Assembly: GCA_013151915.1 (NCBI GenBank)
Contig: JAADHJ010000050.1
Location: 1-62,909, forward strand
Source of the DNA: Deltaproteobacteria bacterium
GTDB taxonomy: Bacteria > BMS3Abin14
Direction: 5' to 3'
Length of the DNA: 62,909 bases
In this document: positions 16,831 to 24,088 of the stretch, in pieces
Layout of the letters: every line of letters starts with the position of its first letter
How positions within the stretch are numbered: the stretch's first letter is position 1
Notes under the pieces: generated by a model
What the model was told of the DNA's origin: nothing
Databases searched by the model: none
The model's input: only the letters and a program-made list of their open reading frames with translations
Translations under genes and position numbers: made by a program

Positions 16831-17795
16831 CGTTGAAAACGCCGGAAATTCTGGCGCCTGTCGACAACATCCATGAGGCCGGGGATCTTTTGAATGCCGG
16901 CGCACACTGGCTGTACGGCGGGTGTCTTCCGGCGTCATGGAGCAATCGCTACCCGCGGACCGTTATCATCAACCGGAGGACTTTCTCCGGCGCCCAGATC
17001 GATTCAACCCATGAGCTCGCCGGGATCATTGCCCTCGCCATGGAGGTCGGGGGGCGCTTTGCCCTTACGGTAAACGCCCCTTTTTACATGGATGAGCAGT
17101 TTGAGCCGGTCCTGGAGTTGATACGATTTGCGCAGGAGGCCGGAGCGTCCGCCGTAATCGTTGCCGACCCCGGGCTGATGGCGCGGATAGCTCAAGATGG
17201 GATGCGAATTCCTATCCACGTAAGCACCATGGCCTTGGCATCAAACGCTTCGGCGGTCAGGCTCTACCTCTCTTTGGGAGCGGAGCGTATTATCCTCCCC
17301 AGATTTCTTGGCATCGAGGAAATAGAATCGCTGATCCGAGACTTCCCGGATGTGGATTTCGAAACGTTCCTCCTCGTGGGTAAGTGCCCCAATATAGAAG
17401 GAGTATGCTCCTTCATGCACGACAGTCCGGATGCCAGATGGCCCTGCGAATGGGCCTACAGCGTGACCGGTACGGACGGCGGTTCGCCTTCGGAGGGCGT
17501 CTGGTCCTCGGTGGATGGAGCCCGCACCGCCGATCGGCGGGATGCGTGCGGTCTGTGTGCTCTCCCGGAACTCCTCGTGTCCGGCGTTTCAACCTTCAAG
17601 ATCGTTGGAAGGGGGGCCCCCACGGGCAGGAAGACCGCACTTATAAAGGCGCTTTCGGAAGCCATCGAGGCGGCGCAGGAAGTGGGCCCTGCTGAAGAAT
17701 GGTACGCACGTTGCCGTGGGATATACCGGTCCCTTTATGGCCACGCCTGCGGCGCCCACAACTGTTATTTCCCCGACATGAAGGAAACGCCGTGA
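16803..17795 (+). CDS. U32 peptidase-family protein (UbiU-like)
   Basis: The 330-residue protein has the U32 fold signatures: PEILAPVDNIHEAGDLLNAG at the N terminus, then RFALTVNAPF, HVSTMALASN, ERIILPRFL and FLLVGKCPNIEGVCSF. Cysteines at GKCPNIEGVC and ACGLCALPEL could hold an Fe-S cluster, as shown for UbiU/UbiV and related U32 proteins (established for those families). The ATG at 16803 lies within repeat R3 and lacks a clear ribosome binding site; TTG at 16833 is the next option and would remove eleven repeat-derived residues. It overlaps the next gene by four bases (GTGA). The pair may form a heterodimer acting in hydroxylation or radical chemistry (inference). Confidence 0.75.
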   Translation: MEGLFTTLSTLKTPEILAPVDNIHEAGDLLNAGAHWLYGGCLPASWSNRYPRTVIINRRTFSGAQIDSTHELAGIIALAMEVGGRFALTVNAPFYMDEQFEPVLELIRFAQEAGASAVIVADPGLMARIAQDGMRIPIHVSTMALASNASAVRLYLSLGAERIILPRFLGIEEIESLIRDFPDVDFETFLLVGKCPNIEGVCSFMHDSPDARWPCEWAYSVTGTDGGSPSEGVWSSVDGARTADRRDACGLCALPELLVSGVSTFKIVGRGAPTGRKTALIKALSEAIEAAQEVGPAEEWYARCRGIYRSLYGHACGAHNCYFPDMKETP

Positions 17796-18598
17796 GAGCC
17801 AGATATCTGTTTTCCGCCGGTGAAGATGTCATAAAACACGGCCTGCCCCCTCGGGCCGAGGGCTGGCACGGGTTCCGTTTCGGGTCAGAGTCCTGTCCCC
17901 ACCTGCTTCCTCCTGTCCGTGAGTTGGGTCGGTTAAGGATGTCATGCGGTTCTTTCCCCTGCTCGCTGGTCACCCCGGTGGCGGCCCCCTCTGATCTGGA
18001 GAGGGTGCTGCAAACCGCCAGGGATGCCCTGAATGCGGGTTGGGACGAGGTGGTGGTCAACGATTGGGGTGTTCTTTCGGAGCTGTCGCCGGGAAATAGG
18101 GGCACAATCACCGCCGGGAGACTTCTCCTCAGGCTGCGCAGGGGACCGGGAATATTTGATCCATGGCCGGACCTGGACGAGGATTCCAGAAGATATTTCG
18201 CATGGGGCCCCCTCTACGATGGGCCTTTCCTGTCGTTCCTGGGGGACATGGATGTTTCCAGGCTGGAAATCGATGCCCCAAGGCACTGGATGCCGGTACC
18301 TGATGTCAAAGGGTTCTCGTTGTCGTTCCACGGTAATCTCAGGTTGATCTCCATCGCCTCCGGGTGTCCGTGGCTGTATTGTCGAACCAAGGATCGATGG
18401 GAACAACCAGCCCTATGCGACCGCGGCTGCATGGGGTCAGGGCCTGTCCTCCTGTACGCCGAGGCCCTTGAGAAACCCCTGATACAATGGGGGAGGGAAA
18501 TTTTGGAGGATGCTTCGGAGGACTGGAGGGAGGAGGATCTTCCTGGGGAGATCGACCGGTTGATTTTTTCGAAAGTATCCATATTGGTAGGGTCGTAA
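17792..18598 (+). CDS. Second U32-like protein (UbiV-like partner)
   Basis: The 268-residue protein starts with GTG overlapping the upstream TGA (GTGA, 17792-17795), so the two are coupled. It carries RMSCGSFPCSLVTPV, then DEVVVNDWGVLSEL, a segment close to the VNDLG region of UbiV/U32 proteins, and Cys-rich SGCPWLYC and LCDRGC segments. These could be Fe-S ligands. The family assignment is weaker than for the upstream gene. The last residues (about KVSILVGS) and the stop are encoded by repeat R4, so the native C terminus has been replaced or extended by the element. Confidence 0.55.
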   Translation: MRARYLFSAGEDVIKHGLPPRAEGWHGFRFGSESCPHLLPPVRELGRLRMSCGSFPCSLVTPVAAPSDLERVLQTARDALNAGWDEVVVNDWGVLSELSPGNRGTITAGRLLLRLRRGPGIFDPWPDLDEDSRRYFAWGPLYDGPFLSFLGDMDVSRLEIDAPRHWMPVPDVKGFSLSFHGNLRLISIASGCPWLYCRTKDRWEQPALCDRGCMGSGPVLLYAEALEKPLIQWGREILEDASEDWREEDLPGEIDRLIFSKVSILVGS

Positions 18599-18720
18599 AA
18601 AGTCCTTTCATGGCTTTTTACTCCATGGAAAGCGAAAAATGTCATTTTCACTTTCCTCGCAAATCTTCGATTTGGGCGCCCCTTAGTGGGCGCGATGATG
18701 ATTTCTTACGAAGTCATCAT
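18584..18720 (+). repeat. Stacked-hairpin interspersed element, copy R4
   Basis: This full copy is in the GGTCGTAAAAAGTCC-first orientation. It sits in direct tandem with R5, three bases apart, and ends in GATGATTTC...GAAGTCATC. It supplies the last codons and stop of the upstream gene. Confidence 0.88.
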
Positions 18721-18722
18721 CT

Positions 18723-18859
18723 TTGGTAGGGTCGTAAAAAATCCATTCATGGCTTTTTACTCCACGGAAAGCGAAAAATGTCATTTCCACTTTCCTCACA
18801 AATCTTCGATTTGGGCGCCCCTTAGTGGGCGCCTTGATGACTTTGTAAAAAGTCATCAA
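18723..18859 (+). repeat. Stacked-hairpin interspersed element, copy R5
   Basis: This full copy is in the same orientation as R4, nearly identical to it through the central hairpins but differing at the right-hand inverted repeat (TGATGACTT...AAGTCATCA). The tandem pair is the only one in the window and may reflect a recent duplication. Confidence 0.88.
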
Positions 18860-18920
18860 GGTTGGCACGGAAAGTGCTTTTATCCGTTGGTTTCAACGCG
18901 GTGTTTTGAAGTATCGAAGT

Positions 18921-18960
18921 ACTCTGGACTCTGGACCCTGGACTCCAGACCCTGGACTTA
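18921..18960 (+). repeat. Heptamer array H2
   Basis: Five to six seven-base units: ACTCTGG, ACTCTGG, ACCCTGG, ACTCCAG, ACCCTGG. It lies directly upstream of the AAA gene, whose ribosome binding site follows within about ten bases. Confidence 0.8.
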
Positions 18961-18984
18961 CGGTAAAGAAGGGAGCCTAAGGGA

Positions 18985-19866
18985 TTGCATCGAAAACTCA
19001 ACCGCATCTACTACGAGGTCAAAGAACCCACCTTGGGCTGGGATGATATAGGCGGGTTGGACCGATGCAAGAGGATTGTCCGTGAGATGGTCAGCCTCCC
19101 CCTGAAAAAGAGGGATCTGCTCAAGAAACACCGGCTGACCATCCCTGCCGGCGTGCTGATCTGGGGTCCCTTGGGTGTAGGCATAACAATGCTGGCTGAG
19201 GCCGCCGCCAGGGATGCCGGCGCCTCTTATGTGTACATCTCCGGCCAGGAGATGCTCGGTAAACCAAGGGAAATGGAGCGTGCGTTCGAGGATGCCGGGC
19301 ACGAAGCTCCATGCGTTCTGTACATCTCGGATACGGAATGGCTGGCGCCCAGGGCTGGGGCCGACTACCAATGGGGTGCGGGTAATTTCAGGGGTAAACC
19401 GCCCACATTCGCCGACAGGGAACTGACCGAGGTTTTCATCCACCAGATCGATCATATCCAGGAACGTGAGGATATCATGCTTGTGGGCTCTGCGTATCGT
19501 ATTGATGTGGTGGACCAGGCAATCATCAAGGAGAAAAAACGGTTCAACAGGAAGGTCTTCGTTCCGCCGCCCTCCCGGGAGGACCGGGAGGGAATGCTGA
19601 AGATCTACGTTGACCGGATCCCCACCTTGGAAGGGCCTCTTGATCTTGAAGAACTGGCCCGGCGGACGGAAGGGTTCGTCGGGTGGGATATCGAGAACCT
19701 CTGCAAGAGGGCGGTCCTTAACGCGGTTGAAAGGGATTCGGGTAATGTCGCCATGATGGATTTCCTGGCGGCAGCGGACCGGATCGAGCCGTGGCTGACC
19801 CCGGATATGACCGAGAAATATCTTGAGATCTTCCGCGATGACTGTCCCCATCACTACTCTTTCTGA
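18985..19866 (+). CDS. AAA-family protein with degenerate nucleotide site
   Basis: The 293-residue protein resembles a single Cdc48/FtsH-type AAA module: LGWDDIGGLDRCKRIVREMV at the N terminus, then the Walker A position, then FVPPPSREDREGMLKIYVDRIP and EGFVGWDIENLCKRAVLNAV in the C-terminal lid. The Walker A reads GPLGVGITML, lacking the invariant lysine (expected GPPGTGKT). The Walker B region reads CVLYISDTEWLA (DTE rather than DE), and sensor 1 reads LVGSAYRID without the usual TN. ATP hydrolysis is therefore doubtful. The start is TTG at 18985 with GGGAG (18971-18975) nine bases upstream. It overlaps the FmdE gene. It may be a scaffold or chaperone for the neighbouring metalloproteins (inference). 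Confidence 0.8.
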   Translation: MHRKLNRIYYEVKEPTLGWDDIGGLDRCKRIVREMVSLPLKKRDLLKKHRLTIPAGVLIWGPLGVGITMLAEAAARDAGASYVYISGQEMLGKPREMERAFEDAGHEAPCVLYISDTEWLAPRAGADYQWGAGNFRGKPPTFADRELTEVFIHQIDHIQEREDIMLVGSAYRIDVVDQAIIKEKKRFNRKVFVPPPSREDREGMLKIYVDRIPTLEGPLDLEELARRTEGFVGWDIENLCKRAVLNAVERDSGNVAMMDFLAAADRIEPWLTPDMTEKYLEIFRDDCPHHYSF

Positions 19867-20299
19867 AGATGACCTCAGCCTCATCATGAGGTTCCATGGG
19901 CATGTATGTTCCATGGTTCTCGTGGGCGCGAGGCTGGGGAAGGCCGCAGCGGCCGCCCTGGAAAAACTCGGCGGTGAGAGGACCCTTCCCTTCGGATTTT
20001 TTCGTGGTTACGGTTGTTCCATCGACGGGGTTCAGGCCTTTACCGGCTGTACGTTGGGAAACGGGAACCTGGTACTCCTTCGCGGGACCGATTTTTCCCT
20101 GACATTGACCCGGGAAGGACATGATTCCGCCGTACTTGTCACCCCTCTGGAGGAAACCATGATGGGAGCCCGTTCCGCGAGGGGAAACGTTCTTCAGACC
20201 CTCCTGGGAGAACGGATCATGACCGGCGACATCCGGGACCTGTTTACCCTTGAGACAATCAGCGGCATGGGCCGCCTTTCCCGTTTTCCTGAAGGGTAG
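19838..20299 (+). CDS. FmdE-family protein
   Basis: The 153-residue protein contains FHGHVCSMVLVGARLGKAAA near the N terminus and GCSIDGVQAFTGCTLGNGNLVLL in the middle, the HGH-C and D-IQ--TGCT-GNGN signatures of FmdE, a family first seen beside molybdenum formylmethanofuran dehydrogenase genes. The cysteines and histidine probably bind a metal. The usual C-terminal zinc-finger extension of longer FmdE proteins is absent. The ATG at 19838 lies inside the end of the AAA gene, so coupling is likely. The function of the family is not established; metal handling or maturation fits the context. Confidence 0.8.
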   Translation: MTVPITTLSEDDLSLIMRFHGHVCSMVLVGARLGKAAAAALEKLGGERTLPFGFFRGYGCSIDGVQAFTGCTLGNGNLVLLRGTDFSLTLTREGHDSAVLVTPLEETMMGARSARGNVLQTLLGERIMTGDIRDLFTLETISGMGRLSRFPEG

Positions 20300-20310
20300 A
20301 GAAGCCATTG

Positions 20311-21261
20311 ATGAACTATATCCCCGAGGCGCTTTCCCTTTTTGCCCATGACCTGTTAAGGATGCTTCCGGCATTCATCATCGGTGTAGGTGCCGCTGCC
20401 TTGATAAAGACATACCGTTGGGACCTGAGGCTCAGGGCATACATGAAGAATTCCGGGAGAGCTACCATCCCGCTGGCTGTCTTTCTGGGGATTTTCAGCC
20501 CCCTTTGTGCATGCGGAGTGCTGCCGGTGGTTATCCCCCTGGCCGTTTCAGGGGTTCCGGTGGCGCCGTTGCTCGCCCTACTCGCCACCTCACCTCTTAT
20601 GAGCCCGGATGCCTTTACCATTACATGGGCGGGGCTGGGACCGTCCCTCGCATGGGCCAAACTTGTCAGCGCCATTGGTATGGGAACGCTGGTCGGTTCC
20701 GTAGCCTTTCTGCTTGAAAAGCATACTGATTTTTTAAAGGATGTTATCCGATTGACCCCGGTCCAGGGCAGCGAAGATGGTAATTTGTCGGCATACGATA
20801 TCGCCTGCGCCAACGATATCGCTATCCCGACGATGGTCGTTAAAGAGAGGGAGAACAAGGCGCTGTTCTTCCTGGACAGGGCCAAGGATACGTCCCTTTT
20901 TATAGGTAAATTTCTTCTGATGGCCGTTGCCATCGAGGTGTTGATGGAAATGTTTCTCCCTATGGAGTTTGTCCGTGTTCTTGCCGGCCGATCCGATTTC
21001 TCTTCCCTGGTCATGGCGGCGTTTTTCGGGGTGCCGTTGCCTGCCCACCAGATCCCGGTGGTGCCGGTTCTGCGGGGGCTTTTGGATCTCGGGATGGACA
21101 AAGGGGCGGCGGTAACTTTCCTGGTAGCGGGTCCGGTAACGAGCATCCCCGCGCTGGTGGTAATCTGGAAGATCTTTCACCGTCGCGTGTTCATGACCTA
21201 CCTGAGCCTCTGTATTTTCGGCGCCATCGCCGCTGGAGAGATCTACCGATTGACTATTTGA
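20311..21261 (+). CDS. Permease of the PF03773 (ArsP/DUF318) family
   Basis: The 316-residue membrane protein has about eight hydrophobic segments in two halves. The first half carries FSPLCACGVLPVVIPLAVSG and LLATSPLMSPDAFTITWAGLG; the second carries GVPLPAHQIPVVPVLRGLL and FLVAGPVTSIPALVVIWKIF. The C-A-C-G turn and inverted-repeat architecture are typical of PF03773 permeases, some of which export arsenicals. The substrate here is unknown. A loop of about 60 charged residues separates the halves. The start is ATG at 20311 (a TTG precedes it). It follows the FmdE gene closely, suggesting one operon from the AAA gene onward. Confidence 0.85.
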   Translation: MNYIPEALSLFAHDLLRMLPAFIIGVGAAALIKTYRWDLRLRAYMKNSGRATIPLAVFLGIFSPLCACGVLPVVIPLAVSGVPVAPLLALLATSPLMSPDAFTITWAGLGPSLAWAKLVSAIGMGTLVGSVAFLLEKHTDFLKDVIRLTPVQGSEDGNLSAYDIACANDIAIPTMVVKERENKALFFLDRAKDTSLFIGKFLLMAVAIEVLMEMFLPMEFVRVLAGRSDFSSLVMAAFFGVPLPAHQIPVVPVLRGLLDLGMDKGAAVTFLVAGPVTSIPALVVIWKIFHRRVFMTYLSLCIFGAIAAGEIYRLTI

Positions 21262-21301
21262 CGGCAATTAAGGTTGATTTTCTGCCAGGGACACCTGGTT
21301 T

Positions 21302-21317
21302 TGACAAATACCTGTCA
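21302..21317. promoter_or_regulatory. TGACA-N6-TGTCA dyad with overlapping -35 box
   Basis: TGACAAATACCTGTCA is a perfect 5-6-5 dyad. Together with the preceding T it contains TTGACA, a consensus -35 hexamer; the matching -10 is poor (AACAGT at 17 bases). The same dyad, TGACAAATTACTGTCA, occurs at 37176-37191 upstream of the ResB-like gene. It sits about 120 bases before the FG-GAP gene and is a candidate operator for the large operon. Confidence 0.45.
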
Positions 21318-21435
21318 GAATCGAACAGTTTTTTGAGAGGAGAAACCGGCCCGCAGAGTGGGTTCTTTTGACCATGGGGGGCCTTGTGTGGTAAATTTTA
21401 CTCAATACGAGATGTTAACTTAAGGGAGGATGCCC

Positions 21436-22905
21436 ATGAAACGGGGAGAGAGGTCAATCTTTGTTATCTCGGTGATTGCCATTGCCGCCGCAATCCTTCT
21501 GTTCCTTCCCCTTGCTGCATCGGCACTTGATTTTACCGACATCACCGATATGGCCGGGGTTGGGGATCGTGGACACGGGAAGGGTGTCGCCTTCGCCGAT
21601 ATCGACAACGACGGCGACTACGATCTCTACGTATCCAACAAGGGCGGGGAAAATGTGCTCTACCGCAATGACGGCAACGGGGTCTTTGTGAAGATTTCCC
21701 AGACCGCGGGGGACCGTCTCGACGATCCGGGGATGTCCATGGGATCGTGTTTCGGGGATTTCGACAACGACGGAGATGAGGATCTATACGTGGTCAAAGG
21801 CGGCCGGTACGAAATCGAGGCGAACCGCCTTCTTAGAAACGATAACGGTCGATTTGTGGATGTAACCGATCAGGCAGGTGTCGGTTCCAAGGAGTTCACC
21901 TACTCCGCCGCTTTCGCGGATGTGGACAATGACGGGTATCTTGATCTTTACCTGGCCGACTATGGGGTCGGGGCACGCAATATTCTTTACCATAACAACG
22001 GTGATGGGACCTTCAGTGACGTCACGGAGGCCGCCGGGGTCGGGGACCGAAGCTGGAGCTGGAGCGGCGTTTTCGCCGATGTCAACGGCGACGGCTTCCA
22101 GGACCTCTACGTGGTCAACGGCCGATACCCCGCCGGCGAGCCGAATCACCTGTATGTCAACAACGGTGACGGGACCTTCCGTGACGTCTCTCGCGAGGCC
22201 GGCGTGGCCGACGGTAATTGGGGCCTTGGCGCGGCTTTCGCCGATATCGACAACGACGGCGATTTCGATCTGTTCGTTTCCAACTATGTCGGTCCCAACA
22301 AGATGTACCTCAACGACGGTACGGGCCACTTCACCGATGTGTCTGAATCCTCGGGCCTTGCCGACAATGGATGGGGCAAGGGCCCGTCCTTCGGCGACGT
22401 GGATAACGATGGCGACATGGACCTGTACGAGGGAGATTGCAAACTGGCCAACAAGATGTACCTCAATAACGGCAAAGGCGTCTTCACCGATATAGCCGAC
22501 GAGATTCCCATATTGAAGAACGAGACGGTCCGGACCAAGGGAACCGCCTTTGCCGACATCGACGGCGATGGCGACCTGGACCTCTACGTTGTCAACTGGG
22601 GTGCAAGCAACCGTCTCTACCGGAACGAACAGAACGACTCTAATTTTCTGAAGATTCGCCTGGTCGGTACTGTCAGCAACGCCGATGCCGTGGGGGCCAG
22701 GGTCACGGTGACCAGGAATGGACAGCTCGTCGGCTTTCAGGAGGTCAGGACGCTATCCGGATTCTGTTCTCAGCCGCCCCTGGAACTGCACTTCGGGCTG
22801 CCCGGACCCGGGACCTATAAGGTCGATGTCCGGTTCCCCAGCGGTATTTCCATGTCAGGTGTGTACCGGAATGGGCAGAGCGTAACCATCGTCGAGGGAA
22901 ACTGA
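21436..22905 (+). CDS. Exported FG-GAP/VCBS-repeat protein with ASPIC/UnbV C-terminus (CRTAC1-like)
   Basis: The 489-residue protein has a signal peptide (residues 1-30) and then seven or more copies of a roughly 50-residue unit with core FADIDNDGDYDLYVSN. The Asp-rich loops are the calcium sites of FG-GAP/integrin-alpha-like propeller blades. The last 85 residues (VGARVTVTRNG, LHFGLPGPGTYKVDVRFPSG) match the ASPIC/UnbV domain. Such CRTAC1-type proteins are secreted binding proteins. The ATG at 21436 is preferred over the one at 21430 because GGGAGG lies six bases before it. It opens the large cluster of exported proteins, and the TGACA-N6-TGTCA dyad lies upstream. Confidence 0.9.
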   Translation: MKRGERSIFVISVIAIAAAILLFLPLAASALDFTDITDMAGVGDRGHGKGVAFADIDNDGDYDLYVSNKGGENVLYRNDGNGVFVKISQTAGDRLDDPGMSMGSCFGDFDNDGDEDLYVVKGGRYEIEANRLLRNDNGRFVDVTDQAGVGSKEFTYSAAFADVDNDGYLDLYLADYGVGARNILYHNNGDGTFSDVTEAAGVGDRSWSWSGVFADVNGDGFQDLYVVNGRYPAGEPNHLYVNNGDGTFRDVSREAGVADGNWGLGAAFADIDNDGDFDLFVSNYVGPNKMYLNDGTGHFTDVSESSGLADNGWGKGPSFGDVDNDGDMDLYEGDCKLANKMYLNNGKGVFTDIADEIPILKNETVRTKGTAFADIDGDGDLDLYVVNWGASNRLYRNEQNDSNFLKIRLVGTVSNADAVGARVTVTRNGQLVGFQEVRTLSGFCSQPPLELHFGLPGPGTYKVDVRFPSGISMSGVYRNGQSVTIVEGN

Positions 22906-22969
22906 AAGGAGAATTTCAGATTCCAGGTTTCAAATCCCAGGAATTTCCACCGGCGGACATGAAAATTGC

Positions 22970-23004
22970 AAGGCTGTTGTCGAGACCATCGATAACAGCC
23001 TTTT
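22970..23004 (+). terminator. Intrinsic terminator after the FG-GAP gene
   Basis: AAGGCTGTT (22970-22978) and AACAGCCTT (22994-23002) form a 9-bp stem with a 15-base loop, followed by a short T-rich tail. It lies between the FG-GAP gene and the next lipoprotein, so it may reduce read-through into the rest of the cluster. Confidence 0.55.
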
Positions 23005-23026
23005 CTATGTCCGGAGATAAGATCGG

Positions 23027-24088
23027 TTGAAAATATTCTGTCGGCATACGGTTTTTTCTCTTTTCATCCTGACATTTCTCCTCTACGGGTGCGCGGGGTC
23101 CGGGGAACGGCGAAATAGTGAAACCCATACCCTGTCCGGCGCAGTCCGATTTGCCGGCCATCCTCTGTCGGACGGGGTGGTGAGGGCGGCAAAGGACACG
23201 CCTCTCGGGGAAGTCACCACCGTTCGGGTTCATGGGGATGGGACCTTTGAAATGTCCCTCGATGCAGGGGTGTATTATCTGACCGCCGCCGGCGATGATC
23301 CGCGGTCCGGTCGGAAGCTGTGGGCCTATTGGGGAGGTAATCCTCTGAACGTCTTCGGTGAAATAGCGGATTCCCTTTTTCTCCTTTTTGCGCCCGTCAC
23401 CCCTCCGCCCCGCGTCCGTGATGGAGCCGGTATCCAGGGCTGGGTGTTCAGTGACGGCGTCCCCGTCGAAGGGGCTGTCGTTGCGGTCTATCTCGATTCC
23501 ATGGAGGGTTTTCGCGGTCCCCCGTACGATTTGAGCGTCCCGTCCGATGCAGAGGGCCATTACGTGCTGAAGATCCCGCCGGGCACCTATTTCCTCATGG
23601 CCAGGAAAAGACGGACGGGACAGGGTTATGTGGGACCGCTGCTGAAGGGGGATCAAACGACCTATTACGCCCACAACCCTGTTACCCTCCGCCAGGGGGA
23701 GGAAATGGTGGTGAATCTCGAACTGACTGCAGTCAACAGGCCCCGCGGCGAGGGATCCCTTTCACTTGGGGAGCCTATCATCCTCGAGGGGGTTGTCACC
23801 AACGAGGCCGGTGACCCGGTGCCGGGTGTTCGGGCATGTCTTTATGCGAAGAGTGCTATGATCGGGCGGCCGGACTTTATCTCATCTCCCACCGACGACA
23901 AGGGCAGGTATCGGCTGGAGGCGTCAAAGACGGGGACTTTTTACCTGGCGGGGCGGTCAAAAATTGGAGGGCCTCCCGAGACCGGGGAACTGATGGGATA
24001 TTACGCCGGGTCTGAGGATCACGCTGTCCGCATAAATTGGGGTGATCATCAAACAGGGATGGATATCCCGGTCAGGGAGGTATGGTGA
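23027..24088 (+). CDS. Cna-B-like lipoprotein (paralogue 2)
   Basis: The 353-residue protein has a lipoprotein signal ending FLLYGC|AG and three Cna-B/carboxypeptidase-regulatory-like domains. The middle one reads GWVFSDGVPVEGAVVAVYLDSMEG and closes PPGTYFLMARKRRTG, then GPLLKGDQTTYYAHNPV. The last closes TFYLAGRSKIGGPPETGELM and the protein ends DIPVREVW, an ending shared with paralogues at 28513 and 42556. The start is TTG at 23027 with GGAG nearby. The start of the next gene overlaps its stop. It is probably anchored in the outer membrane as a structural or ligand-binding component. Confidence 0.8.
   Translation: MKIFCRHTVFSLFILTFLLYGCAGSGERRNSETHTLSGAVRFAGHPLSDGVVRAAKDTPLGEVTTVRVHGDGTFEMSLDAGVYYLTAAGDDPRSGRKLWAYWGGNPLNVFGEIADSLFLLFAPVTPPPRVRDGAGIQGWVFSDGVPVEGAVVAVYLDSMEGFRGPPYDLSVPSDAEGHYVLKIPPGTYFLMARKRRTGQGYVGPLLKGDQTTYYAHNPVTLRQGEEMVVNLELTAVNRPRGEGSLSLGEPIILEGVVTNEAGDPVPGVRACLYAKSAMIGRPDFISSPTDDKGRYRLEASKTGTFYLAGRSKIGGPPETGELMGYYAGSEDHAVRINWGDHQTGMDIPVREVW

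Noticed and set aside
22970-23026. Small peptide gene after the FG-GAP gene
   Set aside because: No start codon with a ribosome binding site; the inverted repeat is a terminator.
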